The notes: generated by a model from the letters alone, not told the origin. Positions 33,184-45,325 are shown, counted from the first letter of the stretch. The stretch: DNA of 64,000 nt from Hygrocybe punicea (GCA_963556145.1 OY744465.1:3348001-3412000); one strand, 5' to 3'. Program-made: numbers and translations.

Positions 33184-33617
33184 ATGAGGAGGACCTTTAT
33201 CCTGGCCAAGAGGACCTTTATCCTGGCCAGGAGGACCTTTATCCTGGCCAGGAGGACCTTTATCCTGGCCAGGAGGACCTTATCCTCGCCAACAATCAGT
33301 TTGAGGATGGTAGTCTTCCAGTCAGTCACGTCTTTATTTTATTTGGTGACTTTTTCCCACGCTATTATACAACTCACTCAATGTCCTACCCCAACACGCT
33401 TGAACAACTCTCAATAGTTGGAGGAAATATATCTAACGTCGGAGGGGACCAAATCAATGACTTGCGCTACAGAATTGTCGTCATCAATGTTCAAAAGGAA
33501 CATTGTTTTATCTGCCATATCTGCAGCGGGTGCAAGCGACTGTGGGGTTGGGTCCGGGCTCTTTTATCTGTAAGCGTAAAGCTCTTTTCCTTTCATCCTG
33601 CGCTCATCTTGTGCTAA
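33184..33617 (+). CDS. Hypothetical ORF with expanded EDLYPGQ heptads in block B
   Basis: The frame is open from the block boundary and contains four EDLYPGQ heptads encoded by a 21-bp tandem repeat (33190-33275), followed by the same non-repetitive part as in block A (FFPRYYTTHSMSYP, then QINDLRYRIV). Block A has only one heptad. The N-terminal module found in block A is absent here. The function is unknown and it may not be a functional gene. Confidence 0.35.
33190..33275 (+). repeat. 21-bp tandem repeat, four units
   Basis: GAGGACCTTTATCCTGGCCAG occurs in four consecutive near-identical units, reading EDLYPGQ; block A has one. The unit length is a multiple of three, so the frame is kept. 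Confidence 0.9.
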
Positions 33618-34490
33618 GCGTTCCGCGCAACGTATTTCGGGGCGAAACGCCCAAGTTCCCGATAGCGCAACGAGCGCGAACCGCGCGTGAACGAATTGTG
33701 ACGCGCCGGATGAACCGATGGGGAGAAAGATGGAATGGAAGTGGGTGGGGTAGTAGTTGATGCGTCGGACTCGCATTTATATCTTCGTATGCTCACGTTC
33801 ATATACTTTTTATTTTGCAATGCCGGACTTTCCCATTGTTTTTTCATTTTTTCAATTTGGAGTTACTCTACTACTACTGGGACAGTGAAACAGCATGCCA
33901 TTGGTTCAGAAAGTACAGGGTACGCGTGTAGTATGAATATGCAAAAGATTTGAGCCAAATTCACGAAGGCAAAAGACTAAAAAAAGGTGACGGTACACAT
34001 GATGCCGATGTAGTGAAACGAGACCGCCCACCCGCCTTCTCCATGCCCCACGCCATCCACTAGGTCGCGTACGCGCCGGGGAAGATGTCCGTATGGGCAT
34101 TGGGCGCCTTGATCGCGAGTGACAGCGCCCACACGCCAATCGGGGCGACAAAATTTTGATGTGATTTGAAAGCATTTTGGGACGATTGGATGCGTTCCTG
34201 CCCTCAGCTAATGCACGTATAAACTATAGAAAGCTTCGAAATTAGCATTGTGTGAGTGGATCCCGAGCTACGGCTTACCGATGGTTGTCCAGCGCCCAGA
34301 ATGACGAATAGTTTTTGAGTGGTTTTTTTGCGAATTTTATTAGACGGGGACCTAGGCCCCATCTGGCTGAGTACTATAAAACAAATTTTGAATGATTTGG
34401 TTGAGAACTCACCGAGTTATAGCTTGCGCATTGTGAGGCGTGCTAAATAGGCGGACTTTGAGTTAGCGACAAGTATTATGTAATCAGCTG

Positions 34491-35424
34491 TAAAAGAACA
34501 TATAATAATTAGAAGGTAATTTGACTTTTTTGAGGCAATCCATATTTGGATGCTTATGTAAGCTTGTCCACACATGGCTAGGATCATATTTTCCAGTATA
34601 ACAAGTTGAATCATATCTTGTGCCAAAAAAACGTCTCCTACATGCGATCAACTTCATTAATCAATTACAGCTGTTTTCAAAATCATGTGAAACTGAGAAA
34701 AAATTCAAGGTGGCATGGCTGCTCTGCTGGCCCTAAGTAGAAACTCTGACTTGTAGCCTTGGAACTTAGTCAATGTTGAATTATATGTATCATGATATTT
34801 CTATTGGATTGGACAGTGTGCTTGTTTCCAATTTTTGGGACAGCAGGATATGGCAAATCAATTGTTAGTGGCTATCTTAGTGTTGTCTAAACTCAGCTGG
34901 TCAGAAAAAGCTAATCCTGGTCCTGATTTTTTCGTGCACAACCAGCTTTCTTGCTGAACCATTGTGCACCAAAACATCACGACCGGGATCAGCTTTTTCT
35001 GACCAGCTGAGTTTAGGCAACACTAGGTCATCTTCCAAGTCAGGAGGTTCCACTGGTCCCTCATCTTGTTGAAGTAACTAAACTTTTCAAGCTCAGTGTG
35101 CATATGCCAAAAATCAGTGGAGTTTATGCCACCTTGAATTTTTTCTCAGATTCCACATGATTTTGAAAACAGCTGTAATTAATTATGAACCCTTACTGAG
35201 CCTGGTCTGATAAAGAACTAATAAATTACAAGAACTCGTAATACTGTAGAATTATATCATCAGAAGAGCTTTTATGGTTATTGCTGTGTCACATGATGTG
35301 ACAACACTCTTTCCTGTGAGAAGTGCTACTCATTCAATTCTCAACCAATCTTTATAATCTCAGGTGATTGTGAACCCCTCCCCTAACCAGCTCTAGATGC
35401 TGGTAACAATGAAAACTCAATTGA
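34491..35424. repeat. AT-rich repeat fragment with nested inverted repeats
   Basis: Part of the AT-rich family (5' end, minus orientation) is split by a segment 34668-35190 whose ends are inverted: ACAGCTGTTTTCAAAATCAT and its complement near 35165, with CAAGGTGGCAT/ATGCCACCTTG just inside. That segment itself contains the small element at 34878-35025. Confidence 0.55.
34870..35033. mobile_element. Small hAT-like MITE (148 bp) with imperfect target duplication
   Basis: The element is 34878-35025, ends TAGTGTTGTCTAAACTCAGC and the inverted counterpart, inverted over about 35 bp. Flanks GGCTATCT and GGTCATCT match at six of eight positions, so the insertion is old. No coding sequence. Confidence 0.7.
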
Positions 35425-36607
35425 ACTTGTTTAGTGGGCCAGTGCTGCGCATGGCATGAACGAGTTCTTTTTTCCCCCTCTCCACTTCCATGACAAAGTA
35501 AACAATTTCATAAAGCATGTTACATATGGTATAAGACATATAGCATATGTTGTACATTACCAATTGCTCTGATAAGCTCACCTCTCACTTCAGCAAAATA
35601 AAAAGTATAAAAAATAAAACTACATAGAGTGTCTTGGGTGTTCATCAACCTCCTCTCTTACTGTCATGTCTTCTGTGCTGCATCATTGTGTAATATTCTC
35701 AGCTACAAAAGAAATATTTAGGAAGCAATAGGTCAACTGTCAAACACAACTGCTCCATAAACAGTATGATAATAATTGACTTACATTTGTTTAACCCTAC
35801 TTCTCCATGACCTTATATGCTGTACAACAGATGACAGCATGAAGACAGCTGTGCTTAGTGAGTGGGCCAATGATGCATATAGCATGAACAAAGTCTTTTG
35901 TCTTTCATTGGCTTTTTATTTGCATGATTTTTATAAATATCAATAAGTAATTTTGCTTGAAATATATAATTAGTATATAAGATAATATATATATACAGTG
36001 ATATCACATTGAATTTTATGTTTTAAGTAAAAATATCAGTACATCATCTAAGTTTAGCCAATTTCTGCTTATATGGCTGATATTTCCATATATTGTGAAA
36101 GTGGTCACATGTGACGATGACTCCTGTGATCAGCTCAAAATTTAGCATATATGGTATAAAATTGCCTTATATGATTAGACTGGTCACATGTAACTATTAC
36201 CATTGTGATCAGCAAAAAATTTGGTATATAAGATTGAAAATTACCTTATATGGTTAGATTGGTCACATGTGACTGTCACACCTGGCCTGAAATGTTTATA
36301 TTAGTCAGCAGTTCAATTTTCAGCTAATTCTAATGAGAACTAAAGGCAGTATGAATATTTTGAATATAATTATGAGGTAATTTGTTATGTGTGAGACATC
36401 TCATATTTGGATGCTTATGTAAGCCACTCCAAACATGGCCCAGATTTTTTGTTACATTCCAGCATAAGAAGTAGAATCATATCTCCTGCCCACAAAAATT
36501 TTCTCTATAGGTGATGCAAAAACATTAATGAATTAATTAATTACGAACGTTCACTGAACCAGGTCTGATAAAGGACGAGTCTTTAAATAAATTAAAAGAA
36601 CTTGTAA
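35425..36607 (-). repeat. AT-rich interspersed repeat, complete inverted copy
   Basis: Reverse complement of the copy at 53905-55054: starts ACTTGTTTAGTGGGCC and ends with the TTATCAGACC..TTACAAG region near 36607. Contains GTCACATGTGAC at 36104-36115 and 36262-36273, and a diverged site between them. No coding sequence. Confidence 0.75.
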
Positions 36608-37450
36608 TTATTATTTAGTATTTAATATTGACCTCACATATGGGATTGGCAGTTTACATTTCAATAATTCAAACAGATAACAGATGATCAAGTAGCAGCA
36701 ACATGTCTGCCACCATCCAAATAGGTCAGTGCAGTTTTATGTGAAAAAGAGACACATCTCCTGTGCCATGAATACATAATGGAATGATCTCAAAACTACC
36801 AGGTGAGCACCTGCACAATATTAACTATATTTTATCCAAACTAGTTTTAGATCATTGGAAAGTAAACTGTCATCAGGAACTCTCTCCAATCCCAAATATG
36901 AAGTCTAAAATTTAACAATTTACGAGTTCTTTTAATTTATTAAAAGACTCGTTCTTTATCAAACCTGGTTCAGTGGAGGTTCATAATTAATTAATTAATT
37001 CATTGATTACATGTAATAAAGTTGATCGCATGTAGGGAACTTTTTTTTTAGGCAAGAGATATGATTCTACTTGATGTCCTGGAAAATCACATGTGATCAT
37101 GGCCATGTTTGGACAAGCTTACATAAGCATCCAAATATGGGTTGCCTCAGAAAAAACAAATTACCTCCCAATTATATTCAAAATATTCATACTGCCTTCA
37201 GTTCTTATCAGAATTAGCTGAAAACTGAACTGCTGACTAAGATAACTATTTTAGGCAAGGTGTGACAGTCACATGTGATCGCTCTCTCATATTGTATACT
37301 AAATTTTATGCTGATTGCAACAGTGACAGTCACATATGACCAGTCTAATCATATAAGGTAATTTTATATAATGTATACTAAATTTTATACTGATTATCAT
37401 AGTGATCATTGCATGTAACAAATCTGATTATATAACACACTAATACATAT
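36608..37450 (+). repeat. Second AT-rich repeat copy, head-to-head with the previous one
   Basis: About 310 bp of unrelated sequence (36608-36919) separates the copies. From 36920 the 5' part of the same family runs on the plus strand (ACGAGTTCTTTTAATTTATT, then the TTAATTAATTAATT track) to about 37450. The region 36608-36919 has no gene. Confidence 0.65.
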
Positions 37451-37589
37451 TGCATCACGGATTTTAGTTTATATGGTGATTTTTAAGCTTTGGTAAATAT
37501 ATACAAATAGATGCAAATAAAGACAAATAAATACTTTTCTGTTGGCATTATTACTGTCTAGTTGTAAGTGATCCCATAATGACCATATA

Positions 37590-38233
37590 ACAATGGGGTT
37601 GGGCAATCTCTATAAGGTGTGACATGTGTCACGGAGACCATCACGTGTGACTCCCTGCTCAAACACTGACCCAGTCCCTTTACGAGTTCACAACTCACTT
37701 TAGTGACAAGCCTTGAGTGTAAAAAATGTTCATAATGAATGTATAAATGTTTCTATCTCCAAAGTTTTTATGGTAATAATTTTAGGCAAACACTATTCCA
37801 CGATTTGTCAATTCTTACAGCCAAATCCAGCCTAGAACCTTAAACATCTATAGACTCACTCCAATCAGGTCTTCAAGCTTAGCTTTGGCTGAGTGGTATG
37901 TTCCATTTATATATTAAAAGATTTTGTTCAGGCCAGAATTTTAGTAAATGTCTTTGAAGTTCTAAAATATGTCAATCTCCCAAATTCCCTGTCAAAATTG
38001 GCTTAAAAATGGAAGTCTATGGGTTCATCAAATATACATCTTACAGCTTAGCTCTAGTGACGCAATTTCATCTCCTTCATGATTAGAACATTTTGTTCAA
38101 GACCAATTTTTAATAACTTGCTCCGTTGTTGAGATATCAAGACAGCTACAGATAGTAGTGGGTCACTAATTGTCACGATTTCTGTCACATAGCGTTATGT
38201 CACGCTGCCACGAGCCTGTGTGACATTGCCCAA
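37590..38233. mobile_element. Inverted-repeat element (about 640 bp), superfamily unresolved
   Basis: Ends TGGGGTTGGGCAAT and ATTGCCCAACCCCA are perfect 14-bp inverted repeats. Flanks ATAACAA and ATAACGA are similar but not identical, so the target duplication is uncertain. The subterminal part has GTGTCAC/GTGACAT words in both directions. No transposase. Confidence 0.6.
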
Positions 38234-38439
38234 CCCCAATAACGAACAAATACAAACAAACAAACCCAATATGGTTAGATTACTTTGTATTTTAATTTTG
38301 GTCTTGGTCAAATTTCTTATATAATCATGATTATGTAATCATTAGTCAGATCACCATTTGAACCCAGACTTTGAATCTTATTGAACTTTTCCCTCTTGAA
38401 CCTGAACCACCACCTTTTCCATTTGGTGTGTTAAGCTCA

Positions 38440-39340
38440 TGTTTTTTGACCTTTTTGGCTCGTTTAAGCTCAATTTTTCATATTCAGACTCCGAATGAAT
38501 GTTTTCTGGATCAGGTGATGTGTCTGGACCATTCAGGGTCCAATGCTGACATAAGCTTTCCTTTTTTAGACATCAAAGTCAAAAATTCTTCTGATTTTGT
38601 GCTTTTCATTTTTTGTGGCTCTGTTTTCTTTCCTGGACCACTCATAATGTCTTCAATTGGCATGTCTTGTTGTTTGCTAACATAATCTATCATTTTACAG
38701 CTCATCTCCCTTTCAATTTTCAAAGTATGTACAAATTTCATGTTTTTTCACCTTTGTTGCTTGTTTAAGCTCAGTTGTCCATATTCAGACTCTGAAAAAA
38801 GCGATCTGGATCAGGTGATGTGCCCAGACTATTCAGGGTCCAATGCTGACATAATCTTTCCTTTTATAGATAAAAAAGTCGAAAATTCTTCAAATTTTTA
38901 TGTTTTTTCTTTTCTCTGGCTCCGTTTTGTCTCTTGGACCACTGGTAATGTCTTTTATTGGTGTAAATTATCATTTGTTGATATAATATATCACTTGACA
39001 GCCAATCTCCCTGTTAACATTCAAAGTATGTAGAAATTTTGCATTTTTTCACCTTTTTTAGATTGTATAAGCTCATTTATTCACCTACAGGTTTACAGTG
39101 GATCTTTTCTGGCTCAGGTATAAATCTCTCACCATTTAAGATCACATGCTGACATAAGATTTCTATATATAGTCTTAAAATGTGGAATTTCTTGGAATTT
39201 CTGCACTTTTACTGCCTTATGTGCTGGAATTTGTGTTGGTATGTTTTTTATTTATCTTCTCCAGATATATTTGACATATCCATATTATTATCTAGCTTCT
39301 ATTGTCATAGAAACTATAAACCCGTTCACAAAAATGTTAA
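38440..39340 (+). repeat. Three tandem copies of a 301-bp repeat
   Basis: Copies start near 38441, 38742 and 39043, each with a T-run followed by ACC, then AAGCTCA, then GATCAGG or similar, then CAATGCTGACATAA or similar. The third is the most diverged. Short frames within are not credible genes. Confidence 0.7.
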
Positions 39341-40071
39341 AAATGTTATCCATGTCACAATGTCTTATGATGTTTATCATTGCAATGTCTTGGGCACAAT
39401 GTGCTGTCACTGGAATAGGCCTTGTGCCTCCTGCAAGTGTCATACAACATGTTCATGTCACACCAACTGTCTCTGCCATACTAGATGTCATGTCAGGCCT
39501 GGTTACTTTGAATTTTTACATAGACAATCTGACAAAGTATGAAAATCCCACTTATTTACCAAGTGTAGTTCCTGTTCATCAGTCCACCTCTTCTTTCACA
39601 TCACAAATCCCTGAAAAAATCACAAGTATCCACACAGTGCTGAATTTATTCTGTCTAGTTGTCAATTAGCTCCTACCTCTTTTCTATTTGAATTATATGC
39701 CAGAGTCATCTTCAACATGTTTGATTTGCTTGCTGTGTATCATTGTACAACTAGTCTTGCTAATAAATGCATGTATATTAAGTTAAAACTTCAACAGAAT
39801 CTGTTCAGAAAATATGACTTCAGAGCTTACTTGAAATATGTAATCAAATTACCTATATTAGCCAATGGAGCCATTCTACTGTTTTTCTTAGTTTTGCATC
39901 ATTTCCTAGCTTTTCAAGTGCCTGCTCACTATATTTGTAATATAACTTCGAAATTATATAACATTTTCAAGTCTGACAATATACCTTTCAGTGCTGATGT
40001 TCATATGGGTGGTATTGGTGGAGGCAAACCAAATGTATTTTCACTTCATGAACTAATTCCTGCTTCAACCA
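39341..40071 (+). other. Possible decayed upstream part of the Helitron gene
   Basis: Two frames (39241-39669 and 39717-40133) hold hydrophobic stretches and no conserved motif. They precede the Helitron N-terminal relic on the same strand and may be remnants of its cargo or 5' region. Nothing firmer can be said. Confidence 0.25.
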
Positions 40072-42040
40072 ATGACAATGCCAGTATGGATGCAGCTAAA
40101 TGTAAATTCTACTCTTACATGCCAAAAAAATGAAGCTCTCTCACTGAAATCATCATCTGAGCAGTCACTTGTAATTGTAAATCACCCATTTGAACTGTTG
40201 ACTCCAAAATTGACCATTGCAAATTTGAAAGTGATTGCAGCCAGCCATAGCATTCTTGTACACTCAAAAATGACTCATGCAGCACTTCAAACTGCAATAC
40301 AGAATCATGTCTACACCAACTGCAGTACTTGTGTGTCAGTATTTGAGTTAATTGATGAAGAAGCAATTGCAAGTCACAAGAAAACCCAAAATATCATTGC
40401 AGTTAATAAATTCAAAAATCAGAATTCTGAGAAGCATTCCAAACAACACCTTGTGGCTGTTCAAACATTCAAAACACAATATCCTAATAAGTATGCAACA
40501 CAAAATCTAGCAGCTGTACAGAAATATCAGCTGGCAAATCCTGCCAAGCATGCAAAACAGAATCTGACTGCTGTCTAGAAATTTCATCTGGAAAATCCTG
40601 AGAAGCATACAAAACAAAATCTTGCAGCTGTACAGAAATTTCACCTGGAAAATCCTGAGCAGCATGCAAAACAAAATCTAGCAGCTATACAGAAATTTCA
40701 CCTGGAAAATCCTGAGAAGCATGCAAAACAAAATCTATCAGCTGTACAGAAATTTCATCTAGAAAATCCTGAGAAACATGCAACACAAAACCGCAGCAGC
40801 CGTTTCAAAGTTCAAAATTGATAATAATGAGAAGCATCTGCAACAGACACTAAATGCAGTTAGAAGACATACCATAAATCACCCTGAGCAGCACGCACAA
40901 ATCAATCAGATTGCTGTTAAAACATATAGAGATAACATTCAATTTCCTCCTGATCCACCTTCAGCAAAATTGCAACACACTATTATGTCAGGATTTTGTG
41001 GTGACTCCTCTCCCAACAAATTTATTGAATCTGGTTGTGCTGTCTGTGGAAGATTGACTCCAGTTTCTCAATTGCAAAGCTACACAGAGTTGAACTTAAG
41101 TTGTTTAAAACAATCTGGTGTAACTCACTTCTCAATTGATGATCCAATCCAATCTTCAGATAATCCTATAATAAATGAAGATCTCTATGGCATGTGCAAG
41201 AAGTGTTACAAGTCTTTGGTCAGAGGAAAATGCCCAGCTATGTCTCTGGCAAATGGTTTATGGCTTGGAAAGATTCCAGATGAATTAACTAATTTGTCTT
41301 ATGCCGAACAACTGTTAATTGCGAGAGTGAGACACAATAGATGCAATGTCAGGGTTTCTATAGGAATGCACAAAATGAGAGCAAATGCCATCACATTTGC
41401 CAATCCAACTCCAAAGATTTACGACATCTTGCCTCCACCTATTGATCAGTTGGATGAAGTGCTAGCATTTATTTATACTGGACCATGTAAGTCTACAAAA
41501 TCTGATTTTGAGAGAACACCATTGCTTGTTAGAAGAAACAAAGTTGCCACTGCATTGAACTGGTTAAAACTGAATCACTGTGACTATTTTGACTTGGGAG
41601 TGACATACCAGTTGTAGTGGAGTACAGACAATCCTTTGTCAACAAAAACCCAGAAGCTACTGCTGTGAATGACATGGAAGAGGAGGAAGGTACTGAGACT
41701 GGCATGTGTCCATTTGTAGTTCATGGCTTGACTGGTGAAGAATACTCTACCAAAAGTATCAAAGCCATAAAAGCCATTCCATTAAAACATCTGATGGATA
41801 ATAACAAGATTCTGGCAATTGGACATGAGAGTGATCCACAATCCATCTATAACAATCCTCAGTTATTCCCTCAAATGATGCCATGGTTGTTTCCCTATGG
41901 ACTTGGTGGAATTGGAAACTCTCTGATCCAAGGCAAAATTTCAGAAATCAAACACAAGTAACACTTGTTAATGTACTATGACAAGAGGTTTTAGAAAGAT
42001 CCACACTTTCCTTTGGTTGCATTCAACCATGCACTAGGTG
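40072..42040 (+). pseudogene. Helitron helicase-like N-terminal relic (DUF6570 and Helitron-like-N regions)
   Basis: In order: a short N-terminal motif with IAASHSILVHSK and a NCSTCVSVFE Cys pair (about 40230-40350), a 19-residue repeat array, a Cys-rich DUF6570-type region (GCAVCGRLTP, YGMCKKCYKSLVRGKCP, LLVRRNKVATALNWLKLNH), then the start of the Helitron-like N domain (PWLFPYGLGG, HFPLVAFNHA). Disruptions: a TAG at 40576-40578 within the repeats, frameshifts near 40790 and 41605, and two in-frame stops (about 41961 and 41991). Nothing of the Rep nuclease or Pif1-type helicase follows; the sequence breaks off near 42040. It is a non-functional 5' fragment. Confidence 0.82.
40380..40800 (+). 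repeat. 57-bp (19-residue) tandem repeat in the Helitron relic
   Basis: About seven units of the pattern QNLAAVQKFHLENPEKHAK. The centre units are most alike, the outer ones more diverged. Similar NPEKHA-type repeats are common upstream of DUF6570 in fungal Helitrons. Confidence 0.85.
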
Positions 42041-42540
42041 CAAAAAGGCCTTTGGGGGTGACACAAATAAATTACCCATACAAAACAAAACCCTAAATTT
42101 GGGCCATGTGAAATAGATATCTAACTACATTACTGAAGATCATATTTCTCCACACCTTTTAAGAATTAGAAATAACAATCAAAAGGTCATATGTAGATTC
42201 AAAAAAAATCCAAATGTTTCATATCTTGTGAAGAATCTGGAATCATAAAGCAAATCTCAATTTCTCAAACACTCACATTTGGGATTTGGTATCATATTCA
42301 GGGAACTCCAAATCTGAATTTTGAAGCTTTCCAGATATCTAATGCATTTGAGTCTTTCAAGTCTCTCAAAGTCAATAAAATATTTGAAATTTGAATTTGA
42401 ATTCATAAATTTTGAAAGGCAATCTTGCATTTAGTATTTGTAGAGTCCCAAATACATTAACCAGTAGTTGCCCAGTACTTGACTGGTATTTGACTAGTAC
42501 TGGTCCAGTAGTTGACCAAGACAAAGTCAGTCAAAATAAA
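42041..42540. other. AT-rich intergenic sequence, no gene
   Basis: Low-complexity TTTGAAATTTGAATTTGAATT-like sequence; GTAGTTG/CTAGTACTGG words near 42470-42520. No coding signal. Confidence 0.4.
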
Positions 42541-43139
42541 TGAGGTGATTACTTGAGCCACAGGATTGCCTGTGAATTGCCTGGATTTCTGTGGAATTGC
42601 TGCAATTCGTCGTGGGATAGTGATCCTGAGCCACAGGATTGGATGCAAATGGCTTGGATCTGTGTGGGATTGCTGCAAATCTTTGTTGTAGTAAACATGG
42701 CCTTTATAGGTGCCAATGGTGTGTTGGCAAGTCCTTTGTCTATGGGGTCAGAATCCAAACTCAACCTGTTTGTATGTATATACAGGGAACACTATATACA
42801 TACTATATAATATGTATAAAGGGACTGTACTGAAGAAATGGTGAAGTATGAAAGGAAAGAAATGTGAGGAGAGGGAATAAGAATGGAAGAGAGGGAGGAA
42901 TAGAATGGGGAGAGGAGGAGAATGGGGGATATGAAGGAAAGTATGAGAATCAGGGTCGACTGAGATATCAATCTCTACATCATCCAATACTGAGCATCAA
43001 CCGAGCCACTGGATTGCAGGTGTATGGCCTGGATTTCTGTGGAATTGCTGTGAATGTTCTTGGGATAGTGATCACGAGTCACAGGATTGCACGTGCATTG
43101 CCTGGATTTGTGTGGAATTGCTGTGATTGATCTTGGGAT
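42541..43139. repeat. Minisatellite with roughly 75-bp units, left part
   Basis: Units contain GAGCCACAGGATTG, then GCCTGGATTTGTGTGGAATT, then GATCTTGGGAT. Copies occur at about 42550-42690 and 43000-43139. The array continues beyond hAT-like copy 3 at 46063-46180, showing that the element landed inside it. Confidence 0.65.
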
Positions 43140-44459
43140 TAGTGTTGCCGTAGTTCGGTTCCGAACCTAGCCAAACCCGGTTCAAACCCTGAACCGAACC
43201 CTAGGTTCAGTCTAAGTTCAGCCAAGTGCTGAACCAGACCGCGGGTTCAGTTCTGGGTTTCGAGGCCTGCCGGATTTCCTGAACGGCTCCAAACCACGTC
43301 CAAACTGCGAACGCAGATATTTTTAAGGTATTTATTTCATTTGTTTTTCGTATTTCTTTACTTACTTTTTCGTGGTAAACAGTATCATGTGACCATTACA
43401 CGTAGGTTTTCTTCACCAACACCGCAACAACGCAAGGCCAATGAATGCGACACAATGTCGCGTTCATGAACACAGGTAAGTCTCATAAAATTTCTTAACT
43501 TTACTAATATTATCTGCCACAGGCAACTTGACCGCTGTTTTGCGTGGGAAGTGTTTGAACAAATCCACACCAAGGGTTTCCGGAGTGCGTCGTTGATCGG
43601 GAAATTACCTTGTTGTCCTTTAGGAACAAGGATTTAGCTCTTTAATAACTCTGGGGTATTCCTGTTGGGTGGTTGGGTTGTGGTGTGAATCCTATCAAAG
43701 GTTAGCTTTGAGGGATACAACAAATACTTAACAATAATATAAGTCAGATGTATGACTTATAGAGGATGAGTGAACAATGAGGTCTTCCCTACTGAAGGTA
43801 AAGACTTTGAGTGACAAGAGGTATGCAAGAGTATAAGCGGATAATAACTCAAGCAAGTATGAACAGTGTAAGATGAATGGGTGTACAACAGTCAAGTATA
43901 CAAGTAGCAAGTATACAATGAGCAGAGGTACAATAGAGATGAGCAATAGATAATGGACGATGGGCGATAGACGATGGGCGATGGGCGAGTGTAACAGTAG
44001 ATGTCAAACAAAAGGGAGGTGTGACAAAATACTATGTACAGAATGAATGAACTGAACAATAGGCAAGTAGGATTGATGATCAAGATATCGGACTTTATTC
44101 CGAAGCTTCAAATGCACATTGGCTACTAGTGCAGAATAAAGTACTGGGATATCTTTGGTGATGACCAATAGAACTTGAAAGAAAATGAATGTGACTGTAC
44201 TACGTGACAGAACACAAAGAAAATATATCAAACAAGTAATAAGGGAGTATCAATATAACTGCAATTGATATCCTTAAACAAATGAATGATGACTTGAACT
44301 GCAATTGGTATTTGAAGTACTACTACACAAGTAATACAAACAAACACAGAGGGGTGAATCAGAATCTGGGAGAGGGACTGTCCTGTGACTGGGCCTGTCA
44401 GATTAGGTGACTGGGCCATCTCCAGCAGAAACTGGGCTCTATATATACCTATTCTACAG

Positions 44460-44830
44460 CAGGAGTCATACTGAGTCATAGAATGGTATATCAAATGGAG
44501 AGCATAGGATATGACTCATAGGGAGTCATATAGAGGAGAGGCATAGGTTTATGACTCATAAGGAGTCATAATGATGAAAGGCATGGGGGGTTATGACTCA
44601 TAAGAAGTCATAAGAAAGGAAGGCATGGGTTTGTGACTCATACAGAGTCAATTAATGAGTCACATAGGTATTATAATCAAAGGAGGGGGCATAATGAGTC
44701 AGAAATAGTCATAATTAGTCATGGGTGGTCATAATGAGTCATGGGGGGTCATGAGTATGTCATAAGGGTCATAATTTGTCATGGATAGACCAATGAGTCA
44801 CATTTGATGGGAGTGAGTCATGCCACTGGT
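44460..44830 (+). repeat. Irregular GAGTCATA/ATGACTCATA repeat
   Basis: More than a dozen GAGTCATA or its variants occur at uneven spacing, interleaved with GGCATGGG. No coding signal. Confidence 0.8.
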
Positions 44831-45129
44831 CTAATCTTGGGTGTGTGAATCAAAGGCAAGGGCTGTGCCAGGCTATGCTTCTAGAATCATCTTCCTGAGG
44901 CTGTGCTTCTTGATCAATTGATGCCATGCCATGTGTGTATCCTTATCAGTTAAGAAAAAGATAAGATCAGGGCTGGGCTGTATTTGATAAATTGATATGA
45001 AATGTGATGTGCTTCTTGATCAGGGAATGATGGGTGGCATGTGTTATCTCTATGACTGGAGATAAGGATGTGGCTGTGCTTCTTGTGCTTCTTTGGCCTC
45101 TGATAAGATGTTTTGGGGGCCTTATCAGT

Positions 45130-45325
45130 TAAGATAAGGGTATTCCTTCATTTCTTCTGCATAGATAAGGGTTTTCTTGCATGTCCCTTCTGTAGATAAG
45201 GGTTTCCTTGCATGTCCCTTGTATAGATAAGGGTTTCATGTATGTCCTATGTGCAGATAAGGATTTCCTGTGTGTCCTATATGCAGATAAGGGTATTCCT
45301 TTCTACTCCATATGCAGATGGGGGC
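45130..45325 (+). repeat. About 31-bp tandem repeat, six units
   Basis: Each unit starts AGATAAGGGTTTCC or similar and continues with TGCATGTCCCTT or TGTGTCCTATATG. A long frame across it is an artefact of the repeat. Confidence 0.8.

Larger units (their letters stand above)
33181..34490. repeat. Duplicated block B (inverted relative to block A), unoccupied hAT-like site
   Basis: Reverse complement of block A without the hAT-like element. It begins at CTGGATG, the same point where the inverted repeat at 22.8 kb stops. The pre-insertion site GATGGTTG (34280-34287) is present once. The block runs into AT-rich repeat at its right end. Confidence 0.85.

Noticed and set aside
33735..34175. Frames on both strands in the right half of block B and their mirror images in block A
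   Set aside because: They occur on both strands in duplicated non-coding sequence and are preserved only because the blocks are recent copies.
38440..39340. Regularly spaced repeats considered as a CRISPR-like array
   Set aside because: The units are 301 bp, diverged, without short identical repeats and unique spacers, and the genome is eukaryotic.
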